Source: Defluviitalea saccharophila (GTDB taxonomy: Bacteria > Bacillota > Clostridia > Lachnospirales > Defluviitaleaceae). Taken from it: a stretch of DNA of 64,000 nucleotides. A model generated the notes under the pieces. It had not been told where the DNA came from. It saw only the letters and a list, made by a program, of their open reading frames with translations, and did not search any database. Below, one piece after another: positions 55,512 through 64,000 of this stretch (within the stretch, counting starts at the first letter, position 1; each line of letters starts with the position of its first letter). Location: the NCBI RefSeq assembly GCF_038396635.1, contig NZ_CP121687.1, positions 1,302,001-1,366,000 on the forward strand, written 5' to 3'. The position numbers and the translations under genes are program-made.

Positions 55512-57089
55512 CTATTTTAAGTTTTTTCTATATTCGGTCACTGTCATACCTACGATTTTTTTAAAGGTTTTACTAAAATATTGCTGATCCGAAAAACCGA
55601 CTAAATCGTAAATTTGGCTTACCGTATTATTGGTATCCCTTAAATACTCTTTTGCTTTTTCGATTCTTTTTTTATTGATATAGGACACAAAATTCGTGCC
55701 TTCTTCTTTCTTAAAAAGATAGGATAAATAGTATTTTGATAATCCTACATAGTCAGCCATATCCTCTAAAGTGATTTTCTCCTGAAAATGCTCGTCTATA
55801 TAATCTTTCACCTTTTGGATCATATAGGCGGAGTTTTCTGTTCCTGATACTTCTAATCTTTCTAAAATCTCTTTTGTAAAGTCTCTCATAATTTGGTGCA
55901 GTGTACTAATGTGATTCGCATTTAAACTGTATTTAGGATACTCATAAATTTTTTCCCCTTCATCTTGATTCAAACAAAATTCAAATCGTTCTATGATATC
56001 CCCAAGCATGTGGGATATATAAAGTTTTCCGTCCATGGAAGGAATACTATTCGCCTTTAATTCATCGACTAATTTCAATAAGAATTCATCAATCTTTTTA
56101 CGATCAGATTCTTCTATATAATGAATCAAATCTTTCTTATATTCCGGGCTGATAACATTTCTAACTTTTTTGTCCCCTGGATTATAATTCTTTGGAGTAA
56201 TCATTTCTCCGGGATTACAGTAAAACAGATAATCAATCGCCTTATAAAACCAATCTATTTCTGACCTTAATACCATTGCCTTGGAATATAGATCGGTACA
56301 TACTCCAGTCACTTCAATATTAAAATATTGTTCTACGGATTTTTTGATAAATTCAAATAAGCCTTTTATATCTTTTTCATGGATTTTCTCTTTTGCTAAG
56401 AAACAAGTAATAGAATTCCCAAAAGGTTTAATTAAGTGCGTCCATTTTTCCTCTTCCAGTTTGTTCGTAAGCAATTGATAGCAGGCCAGAATCATCTTTT
56501 TAATTTGTTCCTGGGAATATGTTCTTTCGTGCAAACTAATACTAAAATCTAACTGAAAACAACAATAATTCCACCCGTCAATAGGTATTTTAAGTCTGGA
56601 AAAATCATTGATCACATCTTCTTCCGGTTTTTCTGTACTTAAAAACCTTCCAAGGGCTAACTCCTCTTTTTTAATGATGTCCTCTGCCTGCTCTTCTTCT
56701 CTCTTGCCCTCCTGATCTAATTTTTCTTTAACCTTTTTAATTGTAGCGATCAGTTCCTCTTCTTTTAACTCTGCTTTTAATATATAATCGGTTACTTGAA
56801 ACTTTAAAGCATCTCTCACATAATCGAATTCATCATGGCAAGTTAAAACAATTACCTGAGTATCCTCATTGTTTTCTTTAACTTTTCTTGTCAGCCATAG
56901 CCCGTCTTTTTTAGGCATTTTTATATCCGTAATAACCAAATCCGGCTTCGAAGCTAAATACTTATTAAAAGCATCTTCTCCATTTCCTGACTCCCCAATG
57001 ATTTCAAACCCATACGCATTCCAATCGATCATGGATTTTAGTCCTATTCTTACAATCATTTCATCATCAACAATTAGAACTTTATACAT
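55512..57089 (-). CDS. YesN-like AraC-type response regulator
   Basis: The protein has about 525 aa from ATG 57089 (GGGAGGG upstream; the frame opens at a TTG six codons before). The receiver domain reads YKVLIVDDEMIVRIGLKSMI with phospho-acceptor Asp in PDLVITDIKMPKKDG. The middle is a variable ligand or dimer region. The AraC end reads ITLEDMADYVGLSKYYLSYL and IYDLVGFSDQQYFSKTFKK. It should activate the transporter operon next to it. Confidence 0.92.
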   Translation of the reverse strand: MYKVLIVDDEMIVRIGLKSMIDWNAYGFEIIGESGNGEDAFNKYLASKPDLVITDIKMPKKDGLWLTRKVKENNEDTQVIVLTCHDEFDYVRDALKFQVTDYILKAELKEEELIATIKKVKEKLDQEGKREEEQAEDIIKKEELALGRFLSTEKPEEDVINDFSRLKIPIDGWNYCCFQLDFSISLHERTYSQEQIKKMILACYQLLTNKLEEEKWTHLIKPFGNSITCFLAKEKIHEKDIKGLFEFIKKSVEQYFNIEVTGVCTDLYSKAMVLRSEIDWFYKAIDYLFYCNPGEMITPKNYNPGDKKVRNVISPEYKKDLIHYIEESDRKKIDEFLLKLVDELKANSIPSMDGKLYISHMLGDIIERFEFCLNQDEGEKIYEYPKYSLNANHISTLHQIMRDFTKEILERLEVSGTENSAYMIQKVKDYIDEHFQEKITLEDMADYVGLSKYYLSYLFKKEEGTNFVSYINKKRIEKAKEYLRDTNNTVSQIYDLVGFSDQQYFSKTFKKIVGMTVTEYRKNLK

Positions 57090-57112
57090 TTGTGTCGTCC
57101 CTCCCAAAAGTA

Positions 57113-58843
57113 TTAATATACTTCAGGAATTTCTATAATAATCCTTGTTCCTATGCCCTCTTTTGTATCAATCAATAAACCATACCTCTCTCCGTAGTAC
57201 AATTTAATTCTGTTGTTTACATTGTTTAAACCTACTGTGCTAAATTTGTTTATATTCTTTTCTTCTTTAAATATGTTCTTTAGGATCTCCGGACTTATTC
57301 CTTTACCATTGTCTTCAACCACTATTCTAAGGAGATCTTCATAAGGATAAGTATAAATTTTGATATGCAGTGTTTCTTCACGCTCATCATCCATACAATA
57401 AATCAATGCATTCTCCACAATTGGCTGTAATATTAGTTTAGGAATCATAATTTTATGATATTTGTCCTCTATTTCATATTCTATAATAAAATCCTGATTA
57501 AATCTTAGTCTTTGGATTAAGATATAGTTTTTCACATACTCTATCTCTTCCTCCAACGTAATCATTTTTTTTCCTAAACTAATGCTGACTCTAAGGAGTT
57601 TTACCAGTGCTACAATTGCATTGCTGATGCTGTGTTCTCCTTTAATCTGGGCCATCCAGCGAATGGTGTTCAAAGTATTGTACAAGAAATGAGGATTAAT
57701 TTGTGCATGCAAGACTTCTAATTCCAGTTCATTTTTCTGCTTTTCTGAATTAACGACATCCTCCATTAGCCCCTTAATTTTAGAAACCATTCGATTAAAC
57801 TTATCGCCTAATTCGGTAAACTCATTGTTTCCTTTTACATCAACATATACTAAGAAGTCCCCTTTTTCTACCTCTTTCATCTTTTTTATGATGTCTCTGA
57901 TGGGTTTGGTAATCTCTGATGAGAAATAATGAGCCCCACCATAAGTTACTAAAATAAATATAAACCCTATAACCATAACACCTATTTGCAACTTTCGCAA
58001 ATCAGCATACAACTCACTTTTAAGAATCGTTTTAACTAAAATCCATTTTCCTTTATTGCAGGTGGAAAAAATGGCTACCTTCTCTTCTCCGTTTTCCACA
58101 TATTCTACATAAGAACGATTATCTTGAGTAAAAATCTTATCCATGACGTCCTTTATATAAAGGCTGTCCATTGGTATATTGTTGGATTGACTTATCATTT
58201 CGCCGTCTACGGTACATATAAATACTTGGCTGCCGTCCTCTGCTAAACCGCTGTAAATCTGTTTAAGTACCCATTCGTCCAAATCTACCGTCATATATCC
58301 CAGTTCCTCCAGGGAATTTACGTCCACTATTTTTCTATTGAGAGAAAAGCAATTTTTCGTAACAACACTGGAGAGAACTTTGATATACCTTTCTTGTGTA
58401 GGAAACCAAATGATTTCTCCACTGCTATCCTTAAGTTCTTCTCTCGGAATAATATTAACGCCATTCCTTTTTTCAGCTCCGGCATAATAAAATTCTCCGT
58501 TAATCATGATATAAATACCATCAATATCATCTCTGGAGGAAAAATAACTTCTTAATATTTTTTCAAATTCTGATCTATTTCCCCTTTGCATTAATTCTGA
58601 GAACTCGTAGGTTAAAAATATGGAGTTAGAAAATTTTTCAACATCATTCAAAACATAATCAATATTTGAAGCAGCTGTCTTAACTGATTGCCTGGCTGTA
58701 TCCGCATATTGTTTGATAATTAAACTGTATACATAGTAAAAGACCACTAAGAAAATGATAAATGGTACTATAGAAAAGCTAATGGTTGCAATTAAAAGTT
58801 GATTTCTAAAGCTACTCCTGTATTTCGTATTATTCTTTCTCAT
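57113..58843 (-). CDS. YesM-like sensor histidine kinase
   Basis: The protein has 576 aa. Two membrane segments (about 15-38 and 285-305) flank an extracytoplasmic Cache-like domain. A HAMP segment follows, then the phospho-acceptor LHAQINPHFLYNTLNTIRWM and ATPase motif VVEDNGKGISPEILKNIF. It overlaps the upstream solute-binding gene by 14 bp and pairs with the YesN-like regulator, so the two probably sense the same sugar signal. Confidence 0.93.
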   Translation of the reverse strand: MRKNNTKYRSSFRNQLLIATISFSIVPFIIFLVVFYYVYSLIIKQYADTARQSVKTAASNIDYVLNDVEKFSNSIFLTYEFSELMQRGNRSEFEKILRSYFSSRDDIDGIYIMINGEFYYAGAEKRNGVNIIPREELKDSSGEIIWFPTQERYIKVLSSVVTKNCFSLNRKIVDVNSLEELGYMTVDLDEWVLKQIYSGLAEDGSQVFICTVDGEMISQSNNIPMDSLYIKDVMDKIFTQDNRSYVEYVENGEEKVAIFSTCNKGKWILVKTILKSELYADLRKLQIGVMVIGFIFILVTYGGAHYFSSEITKPIRDIIKKMKEVEKGDFLVYVDVKGNNEFTELGDKFNRMVSKIKGLMEDVVNSEKQKNELELEVLHAQINPHFLYNTLNTIRWMAQIKGEHSISNAIVALVKLLRVSISLGKKMITLEEEIEYVKNYILIQRLRFNQDFIIEYEIEDKYHKIMIPKLILQPIVENALIYCMDDEREETLHIKIYTYPYEDLLRIVVEDNGKGISPEILKNIFKEEKNINKFSTVGLNNVNNRIKLYYGERYGLLIDTKEGIGTRIIIEIPEVY

Positions 58844-60332
58844 AGTGCAAATCCTTCTTAATGTATTCTTCCCAATCTTTCTCTATTAAATGAACCGTTT
58901 CTTCCGGAGTCAAATTCTCTTTAATCATATGGTGGAGATGATCCATCATAATCTTTTCAAAAGCATATACATTTCTATATTTAGGTCTATAGTACGCATT
59001 TCTTTCTTTTTGTGCAGAAATCGAAGCATAAGCGTGATCTATATAAGCCATATAGGATGCCTCAATTAATCTGTATAATTCATTTCTGGAAGGCATATTG
59101 CCTCCTTCTATATCTAATAACACCTTCATTTGAATTTGAGGAGAAGTTGCCCATACAATAAAAAGCCAGGACGCTAATTTTTTCTCTTCGCTGATATTGG
59201 CATTGATTCCAATTCCTGAACCGCCGTATATATTGGCACTTCTTTTGGTGCCATAAGGTAAAATACTATATCCAACCTTGCCTTTGACTTTTGAAAGGGA
59301 TTCATTCTCCATAATCGCAGCATTCTCATCCCAGTTAATCATCATAGCAACTTTTCCTTCTGAAAAAAGGTCTGCTAATTCACTCCAATTGATGCCTTCC
59401 ATTCCAACGGGAGATAAAGCGGCCAATCTTTTATAAACAGACAGAGCTTCCATAAATTCAGGAGTATTCACCGTAAGCTGCGTTGGCTTGTCTATTCCTA
59501 AGGTATTTACATTCTCATCCGCAAAATAATCCGCTCCATAAGCGCTCATAATGTTGGAGAACTCACAATAAATTGAATTATGAGGTGCGGACATGGATAC
59601 GCTGCTATATAATATTTCTGACTTAGGCACATTCTTATCAATCCACTCAGCAATCTCAATATATCTCTCCCAAGTAAAATCACTGCTGTTTGGGAAAGGG
59701 TCATAACCTAAATCAGCCATCATGGCTTCTTTGTATTTTTCAAAAATATCTTTTCGATAATAAAAAATCATCGAGGTTGTATCAAAAGGAATGGCATACA
59801 ATTTATCCTGATTGATAAAATAAGAGCAAATATCTACATAATTCTTTGCGAAGCTTTCAATACCTCCTACAAGATGAGGCAGTTGTTCGTTGTTCTCAAA
59901 GGTATTCAAATCCTCTAATTGGCTGCTAAAACGGGTTAAAAATTGATATGGATCGACGTAAAGCAATTCATATTGTGAAGTCTTGGATATAAATTCCATA
60001 TTCATTCGTTCCACCAAGGTATCAAAATCCATGCTTCTGATATTTACATGAATTCCCGTAGCTTCAGTAAATTTCTCAACTTCTTTCATAAGTACGCTGG
60101 CATTGATATTGTTTTCTACTAGAAAATCCAATACCACTCCTTCACATTGCCTCCAATCAAAATCTTTCGGAGCCATAACTGGACTAAATATAGTGTCTCT
60201 ATCTCCAAATAATTGTGGAACCAATTCTATTTCTTGCTTTTCTATGTCTTTCTTTTCATGATGAAAGGCATCATATGACATAATCAATAAAACTGCTATT
60301 ATACTGACTGCAAGTATAACTTTTTTTATGAT
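58830..60332 (-). CDS. Family 1 extracellular solute-binding protein, possibly a co-sensor, with non-AUG start
   Basis: The protein has about 500 aa. FTEATGIHVNIRSMDFDTLV, YAIPFDTTSMIFYYRKDIFE and VAMMINWDENAAIMENESLS are family 1 binding-protein features. No ATG or GTG precedes the signal segment KKVILAVSIIAVLLIMSYDA. The best ribosome binding site, AAGGAG, lies 6 nt before an ATC codon at 60332, where one base change would give ATG. A TTG at 60287 would drop most of the signal peptide. No permease genes of the matching type adjoin it; it overlaps the kinase gene, so it may present ligand to the kinase. Confidence 0.75.
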   Translation of the reverse strand: MIKKVILAVSIIAVLLIMSYDAFHHEKKDIEKQEIELVPQLFGDRDTIFSPVMAPKDFDWRQCEGVVLDFLVENNINASVLMKEVEKFTEATGIHVNIRSMDFDTLVERMNMEFISKTSQYELLYVDPYQFLTRFSSQLEDLNTFENNEQLPHLVGGIESFAKNYVDICSYFINQDKLYAIPFDTTSMIFYYRKDIFEKYKEAMMADLGYDPFPNSSDFTWERYIEIAEWIDKNVPKSEILYSSVSMSAPHNSIYCEFSNIMSAYGADYFADENVNTLGIDKPTQLTVNTPEFMEALSVYKRLAALSPVGMEGINWSELADLFSEGKVAMMINWDENAAIMENESLSKVKGKVGYSILPYGTKRSANIYGGSGIGINANISEEKKLASWLFIVWATSPQIQMKVLLDIEGGNMPSRNELYRLIEASYMAYIDHAYASISAQKERNAYYRPKYRNVYAFEKIMMDHLHHMIKENLTPEETVHLIEKDWEEYIKKDLHYEKE

Positions 60333-60424
60333 AAATCACTCCTTCTATGCAAGATTCCGATAAAATCTTAGTCTTATGACGGATCAAAGTTAGTCCCACA
60401 ATATAAAATCATCCATAAACAACA
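60288..60424. other. Upstream region of the binding-protein gene
   Basis: The region contains the signal-peptide codons (60288-60332), the AGAAGGAG ribosome binding site and an AT-rich stretch likely to hold the promoter of the regulator operon. No further element is clear. Confidence 0.4.
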
Positions 60425-60572
60425 AAAAAAGTATCAGTATGTTAATAGTTTTCCAACTTTGTTCCTTAATATGTTGCCATACCATCCAGTTGAAAACTAT
60501 TTAAGAGAATCTCCTCTGCAAATAATAAGTGAATTAGTCTTCCATCGATTCTCTATATCCTGATACTTTTTT
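60425..60572 (-). ncRNA. Three-way-junction palindromic element, possible structured RNA or terminator
   Basis: The outer arms AAAAAAGTATCAG and CTGATACTTTTTT (13 bp, perfect) enclose two further hairpins: AATAGTTTTCCAACT with AGTTGAAAACTATT (one bulge) and AGAGAATC with GATTCTCT. On the minus strand it begins 16 bp after the rlmB stop and ends in CTGATAC plus seven T residues. It may be a complex terminator, a small RNA or a MITE-like repeat. The same AGTATCAG core is in the hairpin after sigH. Confidence 0.55.
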
Positions 60573-60588
60573 AAAGGTACCGTTCATT

Positions 60589-61341
60589 TTATCTAAAGTA
60601 CTTCTGCCGTACAACTTCATACATCAATACTCCGGCAGCTACAGATGCATTTAAAGAAGTAATCTGCCCATACATGGGAATCTTTACGATAAAATCACAT
60701 TTTTCTTTTACTATCCTGCTTACTCCTTCTCCTTCGTTTCCGATTACTAAGGCTATTGCTCCCTTTAAATCTGTTTGATACATATTTTCTCCATCCATAT
60801 CGGCACAGGCAATCCATACTCCTTTAGCCTTCAGATCTTCGATTGTACGCGCAATATTTGTAACTTTTGCAACCGGTACATACTCTATTGCCCCTGCCGA
60901 AGCTTTTGCAACTACGGCGCTAAGGCCAGCCGATCTTCTTTTAGGGATGATAACCCCATGAGCACCAGAAATATTGGCAGTTCGTATAATGGCCCCTAAA
61001 TTATGGGGATCTGTAATACCATCCAGTATGATGATAAATGGCTTTTCCCCTTTTTCTTCGGCATTTTTAAGAATATCTTCGACCTGTGCATATTTATGGG
61101 CGGATACAAATGCGATGACTCCTTGATGTTTTTTAGTCTCTGACAGCTCGTCCAATTTAGATTTTGCAACGGTTTGAATCACAATGCCTCTATTTTTAGC
61201 TTCAGCAATGATCTTCTTTATAGACCCTTCCGTGTTTCCCTGCTGAATCAAAATCTTATCTATGTCTCTCTCTGATTTAAGAGCTTCTAATACAGCGTTT
61301 CTTCCCTCTAAGTGCAGCGAGTCTTCTTCAAATGTTTTCAT
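60589..61341 (-). CDS. rlmB: 23S rRNA (guanosine-2'-O-)-methyltransferase RlmB
   Basis: The protein has 250 aa. The N-terminal substrate-binding domain (LEGRNAVLEALKSERDIDKI) is followed by the SPOUT domain with ILDGITDPHNLGAIIRTANI, IALVIGNEGEGVSRIVKEKC and IPMYGQITSLNASVAAGVLM, the knot and AdoMet motifs. It methylates G2251-equivalent in the ribosome P loop. AAAGGAG precedes the ATG. It is divergent from the sirtuin gene. Confidence 0.94.
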   Translation of the reverse strand: MKTFEEDSLHLEGRNAVLEALKSERDIDKILIQQGNTEGSIKKIIAEAKNRGIVIQTVAKSKLDELSETKKHQGVIAFVSAHKYAQVEDILKNAEEKGEKPFIIILDGITDPHNLGAIIRTANISGAHGVIIPKRRSAGLSAVVAKASAGAIEYVPVAKVTNIARTIEDLKAKGVWIACADMDGENMYQTDLKGAIALVIGNEGEGVSRIVKEKCDFIVKIPMYGQITSLNASVAAGVLMYEVVRQKYFR

Positions 61342-61413
61342 GTAAAAACTCCTTTCTTTTTGTTCATAATAAATACTGTATTTCAGTTATTTTGCTGCAA
61401 AGGATGTTTGATT

Positions 61414-62052
61414 ATGACTGGCATAAATTCTAGCGATATTAAAAAACACATTTTAAAAAGTACTTACCCGGTTGCTTTAACCGGGGCAGGCATAAGCGTA
61501 GCCAGCAGCCTACCTACTCTCTCAAGAGATTATCAGGGCATTCCTATTAAAAAAATCATGGAAAGATCTTTCTTTAAGGTAAGTCCCCATATATTTTATG
61601 ATTTTTATCGAGAGATTCTCCGTTGGAGAAACTGCACTCCCAATGCAGCTCATTATACCCTCTCTAAATATAATATTTCAATCATTACGCAAAACATAGA
61701 CGGACTGCATCAAAAAGCCGGAAGCAAAAATGTACTAGAAATCCATGGAAATCTTAACTTTTTAATATGTGAATGCTGTAAGCACTACTTTCCTTTTGAT
61801 CTAGTATATCATCATAAGCTTCCGACCTGTCCAAAATGTTTTAGTATTTTAAAACCTGATATCGTTCTCTATGAAGAACAAATCCACCATTGGGAAAAAG
61901 CCGTTTGTGAATTTAAAAAGGCTGACTTGGTTTTAATCATCGGCACTAGCTTAAAGGCTTTTCCTGCTAATCTGCTTCCATCTATTGCAGCCAAACGAGG
62001 AGCAGATACCATAATCATCAACGAAAACGCCGAAAAAATATTATGTTTCTAG
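61414..62052 (+). CDS. Sir2 family NAD-dependent deacylase, divergent
   Basis: The protein has 212 aa from ATG 61414 (AAAGGATG 6 nt upstream); the frame runs further upstream without a ribosome binding site. VALTGAGISVASSLPTLSRD, IITQNIDGLHQKAGSKNVLE (catalytic His in EIHG) and zinc Cys pairs CECC/CPKC are present, with IIGTSLKAFPANLL at the end. The NAD loop reads PTLSRD where most members have P-D/T-F-R. Its stop shares CTAG with the stop of the convergent spoVB gene. Confidence 0.87.
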   Translation: MTGINSSDIKKHILKSTYPVALTGAGISVASSLPTLSRDYQGIPIKKIMERSFFKVSPHIFYDFYREILRWRNCTPNAAHYTLSKYNISIITQNIDGLHQKAGSKNVLEIHGNLNFLICECCKHYFPFDLVYHHKLPTCPKCFSILKPDIVLYEEQIHHWEKAVCEFKKADLVLIIGTSLKAFPANLLPSIAAKRGADTIIINENAEKILCF

Positions 62053-63656
62053 TTTTTTAGCAGATTTAGCTTTCTTAAAATACTTGCCACCTTTTCTCCC
62101 TTTGGAATCATCTTAAAGTCTTCTTCTTTAAGATATCCTGTTAAAATTAGCATTCCCCCGTAAACCAGAACACCAACACCAACTGCACATAATGTAGAAA
62201 TGCTGTTGCCTGTAAATCTGTGTAATAATTTATAAAAATAAAAAGTCGTTGCAGTCATGAATACTGTTGATATGACTGGCTTTAATATTACATAAGAAAA
62301 ATCAATTTTATATCCCGAATGTTTCTTTACAGATAAATAGTTCAGTAATGAAAAAATACCATATCCAATGATAGAACCAATAGCTGCTCCATTTACTTTT
62401 AAAGGTCCTGCTACCAATGTGTAATTGACGACAGCTTTTCCTATAGACGCAATAAACAGGTTAATTACAGGAATATAGAATTGTCCCATTCCTTGAAGTA
62501 CTCCGGTAAATGCCTGTCCCAGCATAATAAAGATTAAGCTGATACTCATTAAAGCCAGGACATCTGCGCCTGCATCAAATTTTCCGTAAATCAAACTCAT
62601 TACAGGCTGTGCCAAAACTGCCAAACCTGCTGCAGAAGGCAATCCCAGTAAAATTGCAAATCTTGTTCCAAGTTCTATTTTATCATGTAATTCTTTATTA
62701 TTCTTTTTCTCTACAGCTTCAGCAATACTTGGGACAATTCCAACGACCAATGCCATACTGAAAGTCAGAGGAATATTTACAAAAGTTGAAGCTTTTCCGA
62801 TTTGACCGAACAAATCTACTGCTTCAAGATTAGTCGCACCTGCATCGATTAATCTTCTTACCACCAGTGCAGAATCTACCCAATTCATTACAGAATTGAT
62901 TGCTGCGCCAACTGAAACAGGAAAAGCAATATAAATAATGGTTTTAGATATTGATAAAAATGAAAGCTTTAACTCTTTTTCGTCACTTCGAGATATTTTT
63001 TCTAAAAGACCTTTTCTTTTTCTAAAATATATTGCAGCTAAAATAGCTGTCCCAGCGATACCTCCTGCAGCTGCCCCAAAAGCTGCGCCTCCTGCAGCCA
63101 AAGCAACCCCTTTGCCTGCCTGCATAAAGTAATAGGCTGCTCCTAAACCAAAGATAACTCTGGCAAAGTTTTCTATAATTTGAGAAACTGCTGTAGGGAA
63201 CATGTCCTGCATTCCTTGAAAATATCCTCTAAAAGCCCCCATCATACCAATGAAAATGGGTGCAAGAGCAAGTCCCCATAAAGCATATTTACTTTCAGGC
63301 ACCCAGCCTTGTACTTTAATCAGCCAGTCTGCTCCAAAAAACATTAGTGATGAAGCCAAAAAGCCAATAATAATCAAAAGCAGAAAAGTATATTGAAATA
63401 TCTTGTGTGCTTCTTTATATTTCTTATGAACCAGTTTCTCGGAAACAATTTTTGATACTGTAGATGGAATCCCTACATAGGAAACTGCTATCATCAGTGT
63501 ATATATAGGATAGGGCATTTGATAATATCCCAGTCCGGTATCTCCGATTAAATGGGTCAACGGTATTCTAAAGAAAGCACTTAAAATCTTTGCAATAATT
63601 CCTCCAATAGAAAGAATAATTGCCCCCTTAACAAATTTTTTTGCATGTTCAGACAT
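62049..63656 (-). CDS. spoVB: SpoVB-type polysaccharide flippase (MVF family)
   Basis: The protein has 535 aa with about 14 hydrophobic segments. IGDTGLGYYQMPYPIYTLMI, GVLQGMGQFYIPVINLFIAS and KVNGAAIGSIIGYGIFSLLN are typical of the SpoVB/MurJ-like branch. It likely flips lipid-linked precursors for spore cortex or cell wall. GTTGGAGG precedes the ATG, and it starts 16 bp after mrnC, with which it may be co-transcribed. Confidence 0.87.
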   Translation of the reverse strand: MSEHAKKFVKGAIILSIGGIIAKILSAFFRIPLTHLIGDTGLGYYQMPYPIYTLMIAVSYVGIPSTVSKIVSEKLVHKKYKEAHKIFQYTFLLLIIIGFLASSLMFFGADWLIKVQGWVPESKYALWGLALAPIFIGMMGAFRGYFQGMQDMFPTAVSQIIENFARVIFGLGAAYYFMQAGKGVALAAGGAAFGAAAGGIAGTAILAAIYFRKRKGLLEKISRSDEKELKLSFLSISKTIIYIAFPVSVGAAINSVMNWVDSALVVRRLIDAGATNLEAVDLFGQIGKASTFVNIPLTFSMALVVGIVPSIAEAVEKKNNKELHDKIELGTRFAILLGLPSAAGLAVLAQPVMSLIYGKFDAGADVLALMSISLIFIMLGQAFTGVLQGMGQFYIPVINLFIASIGKAVVNYTLVAGPLKVNGAAIGSIIGYGIFSLLNYLSVKKHSGYKIDFSYVILKPVISTVFMTATTFYFYKLLHRFTGNSISTLCAVGVGVLVYGGMLILTGYLKEEDFKMIPKGEKVASILRKLNLLKN

Positions 63657-63672
63657 TTAGTAACCTCCAACT

Positions 63673-64000
63673 CTATTCTTCAACCTTTTGTTCTTCTATT
63701 GCCAGATTTATTAAATACCGCAGTCGATCTATTTGTCCATCCAGATATAGATAACCGCAGAGGGCTTCTAAGCCTGTTGCATGTTTATAATCTAATAAAT
63801 CCGCATTTTTAGGAACACTGCTTGATTTTGCATTTCTGCCTCTTTTAAAGATCGCTTCTTCCTCTTCCGTAAGATAGTCTTTAATTCTATTATATATATT
63901 GGCTTGAGCCGAGGCTTTAACATATTCTCTTACTGCTTTATGAAGCTTATTAACAGGGGCATTGCCTCTGGAGACAATCTCCGTCCTTATTAAAAGTTCA
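63673..64000 (-). CDS. mrnC: Mini-ribonuclease III (MrnC), 3' part
   Basis: This is the C-terminal 108 codons of a gene that enters from the right edge. RGRNAKSSSVPKNADLLDY and HATGLEALCGYLYLDG are Mini-III motifs, including the acidic catalytic residue in GLEAL. Mini-III processes 23S rRNA ends and lacks a dsRNA-binding domain. The start is outside the window. Confidence 0.9.
   Translation of the reverse strand, partial: ELLIRTEIVSRGNAPVNKLHKAVREYVKASAQANIYNRIKDYLTEEEEAIFKRGRNAKSSSVPKNADLLDYKHATGLEALCGYLYLDGQIDRLRYLINLAIEEQKVEE

Overview
The window is AT-rich chromosomal DNA of an endospore-forming member of the Clostridia (Bacillota). Support for this includes sigH (spo0H), a SpoVB-type flippase, a CotA-like multicopper oxidase, a sigma-K-type promoter (40462-40488), strong AGGAGG ribosome binding sites, a TPP riboswitch and YesM/YesN-type regulators. 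I cannot name the species from the sequence alone.

Positions 1-24379 (minus strand) form one tightly packed run encoding a contractile injection system of the extracellular (Afp/PVC-like) type. In transcription order it holds a spermidine synthase homologue, two charged proteins of unknown function (317 and 430 aa), a YbjN-like small protein, sheath, tube, a tail assembly chaperone, a DUF6760-like segment, a second tube protein, a 1040-aa Asn-rich protein, a LysM baseplate protein, a gpD-like hub, a gp5-like spike, gp25, two large baseplate J-type proteins, a tail protein I family protein, a 593-aa protein with an Ig-like end, and a truncated multi-pass membrane sensor. No capsid, terminase, portal or lysis gene is seen, so this is not a prophage. 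No AAA+ ATPase, PAAR tip or canonical tape measure is seen; they may lie left of the window. The most notable signal is a textbook -1 ribosomal frameshift site (T TTT TTC, 6-nt spacer, 6-bp hairpin) joining the chaperone to a DUF6760-like frame that has no start codon.

Positions 24801-40871 hold ordinary and accessory genes. They are an OPT peptide transporter, a PqqD-like protein, a ComEC-like metallohydrolase with a DUF3006 partner, a multicopper oxidase broken by a 4-bp duplication, a nitroreductase, an L,D-transpeptidase with a repetitive acidic tail, two radical-SAM-like proteins, a NagZ-type hexosaminidase, a TetM-like GTPase fused to a Rae1/YacP-like NYN nuclease domain, and a probable late-sporulation protein.

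Positions 40918-46757 hold a DUF454 protein and the thiamine salvage operon thiW-thiD-(cytX remnant)-thiM-thiE. Its TPP riboswitch and attenuator lie 1.9 kb upstream because an IS6-like element with perfect 8-bp target duplications landed between the attenuator and the thiW ribosome binding site. Positions 46920-49361 are a very AT-rich patch with a Nudix gene, an orphan 420-aa gene and an IS3 transposase remnant beside tRNA-Thr(GGU).

Positions 49689-64000 hold sigH, then a sugar/polyol module: a solute-binding lipoprotein, a YesM-like kinase, a YesN-like regulator, an RbsA/C/B-like ABC transporter and a polyol dehydrogenase. After that come rlmB, a divergent sirtuin, spoVB and the 3' part of mrnC (Mini-III). 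A 148-bp three-way-junction palindromic element lies downstream of rlmB.
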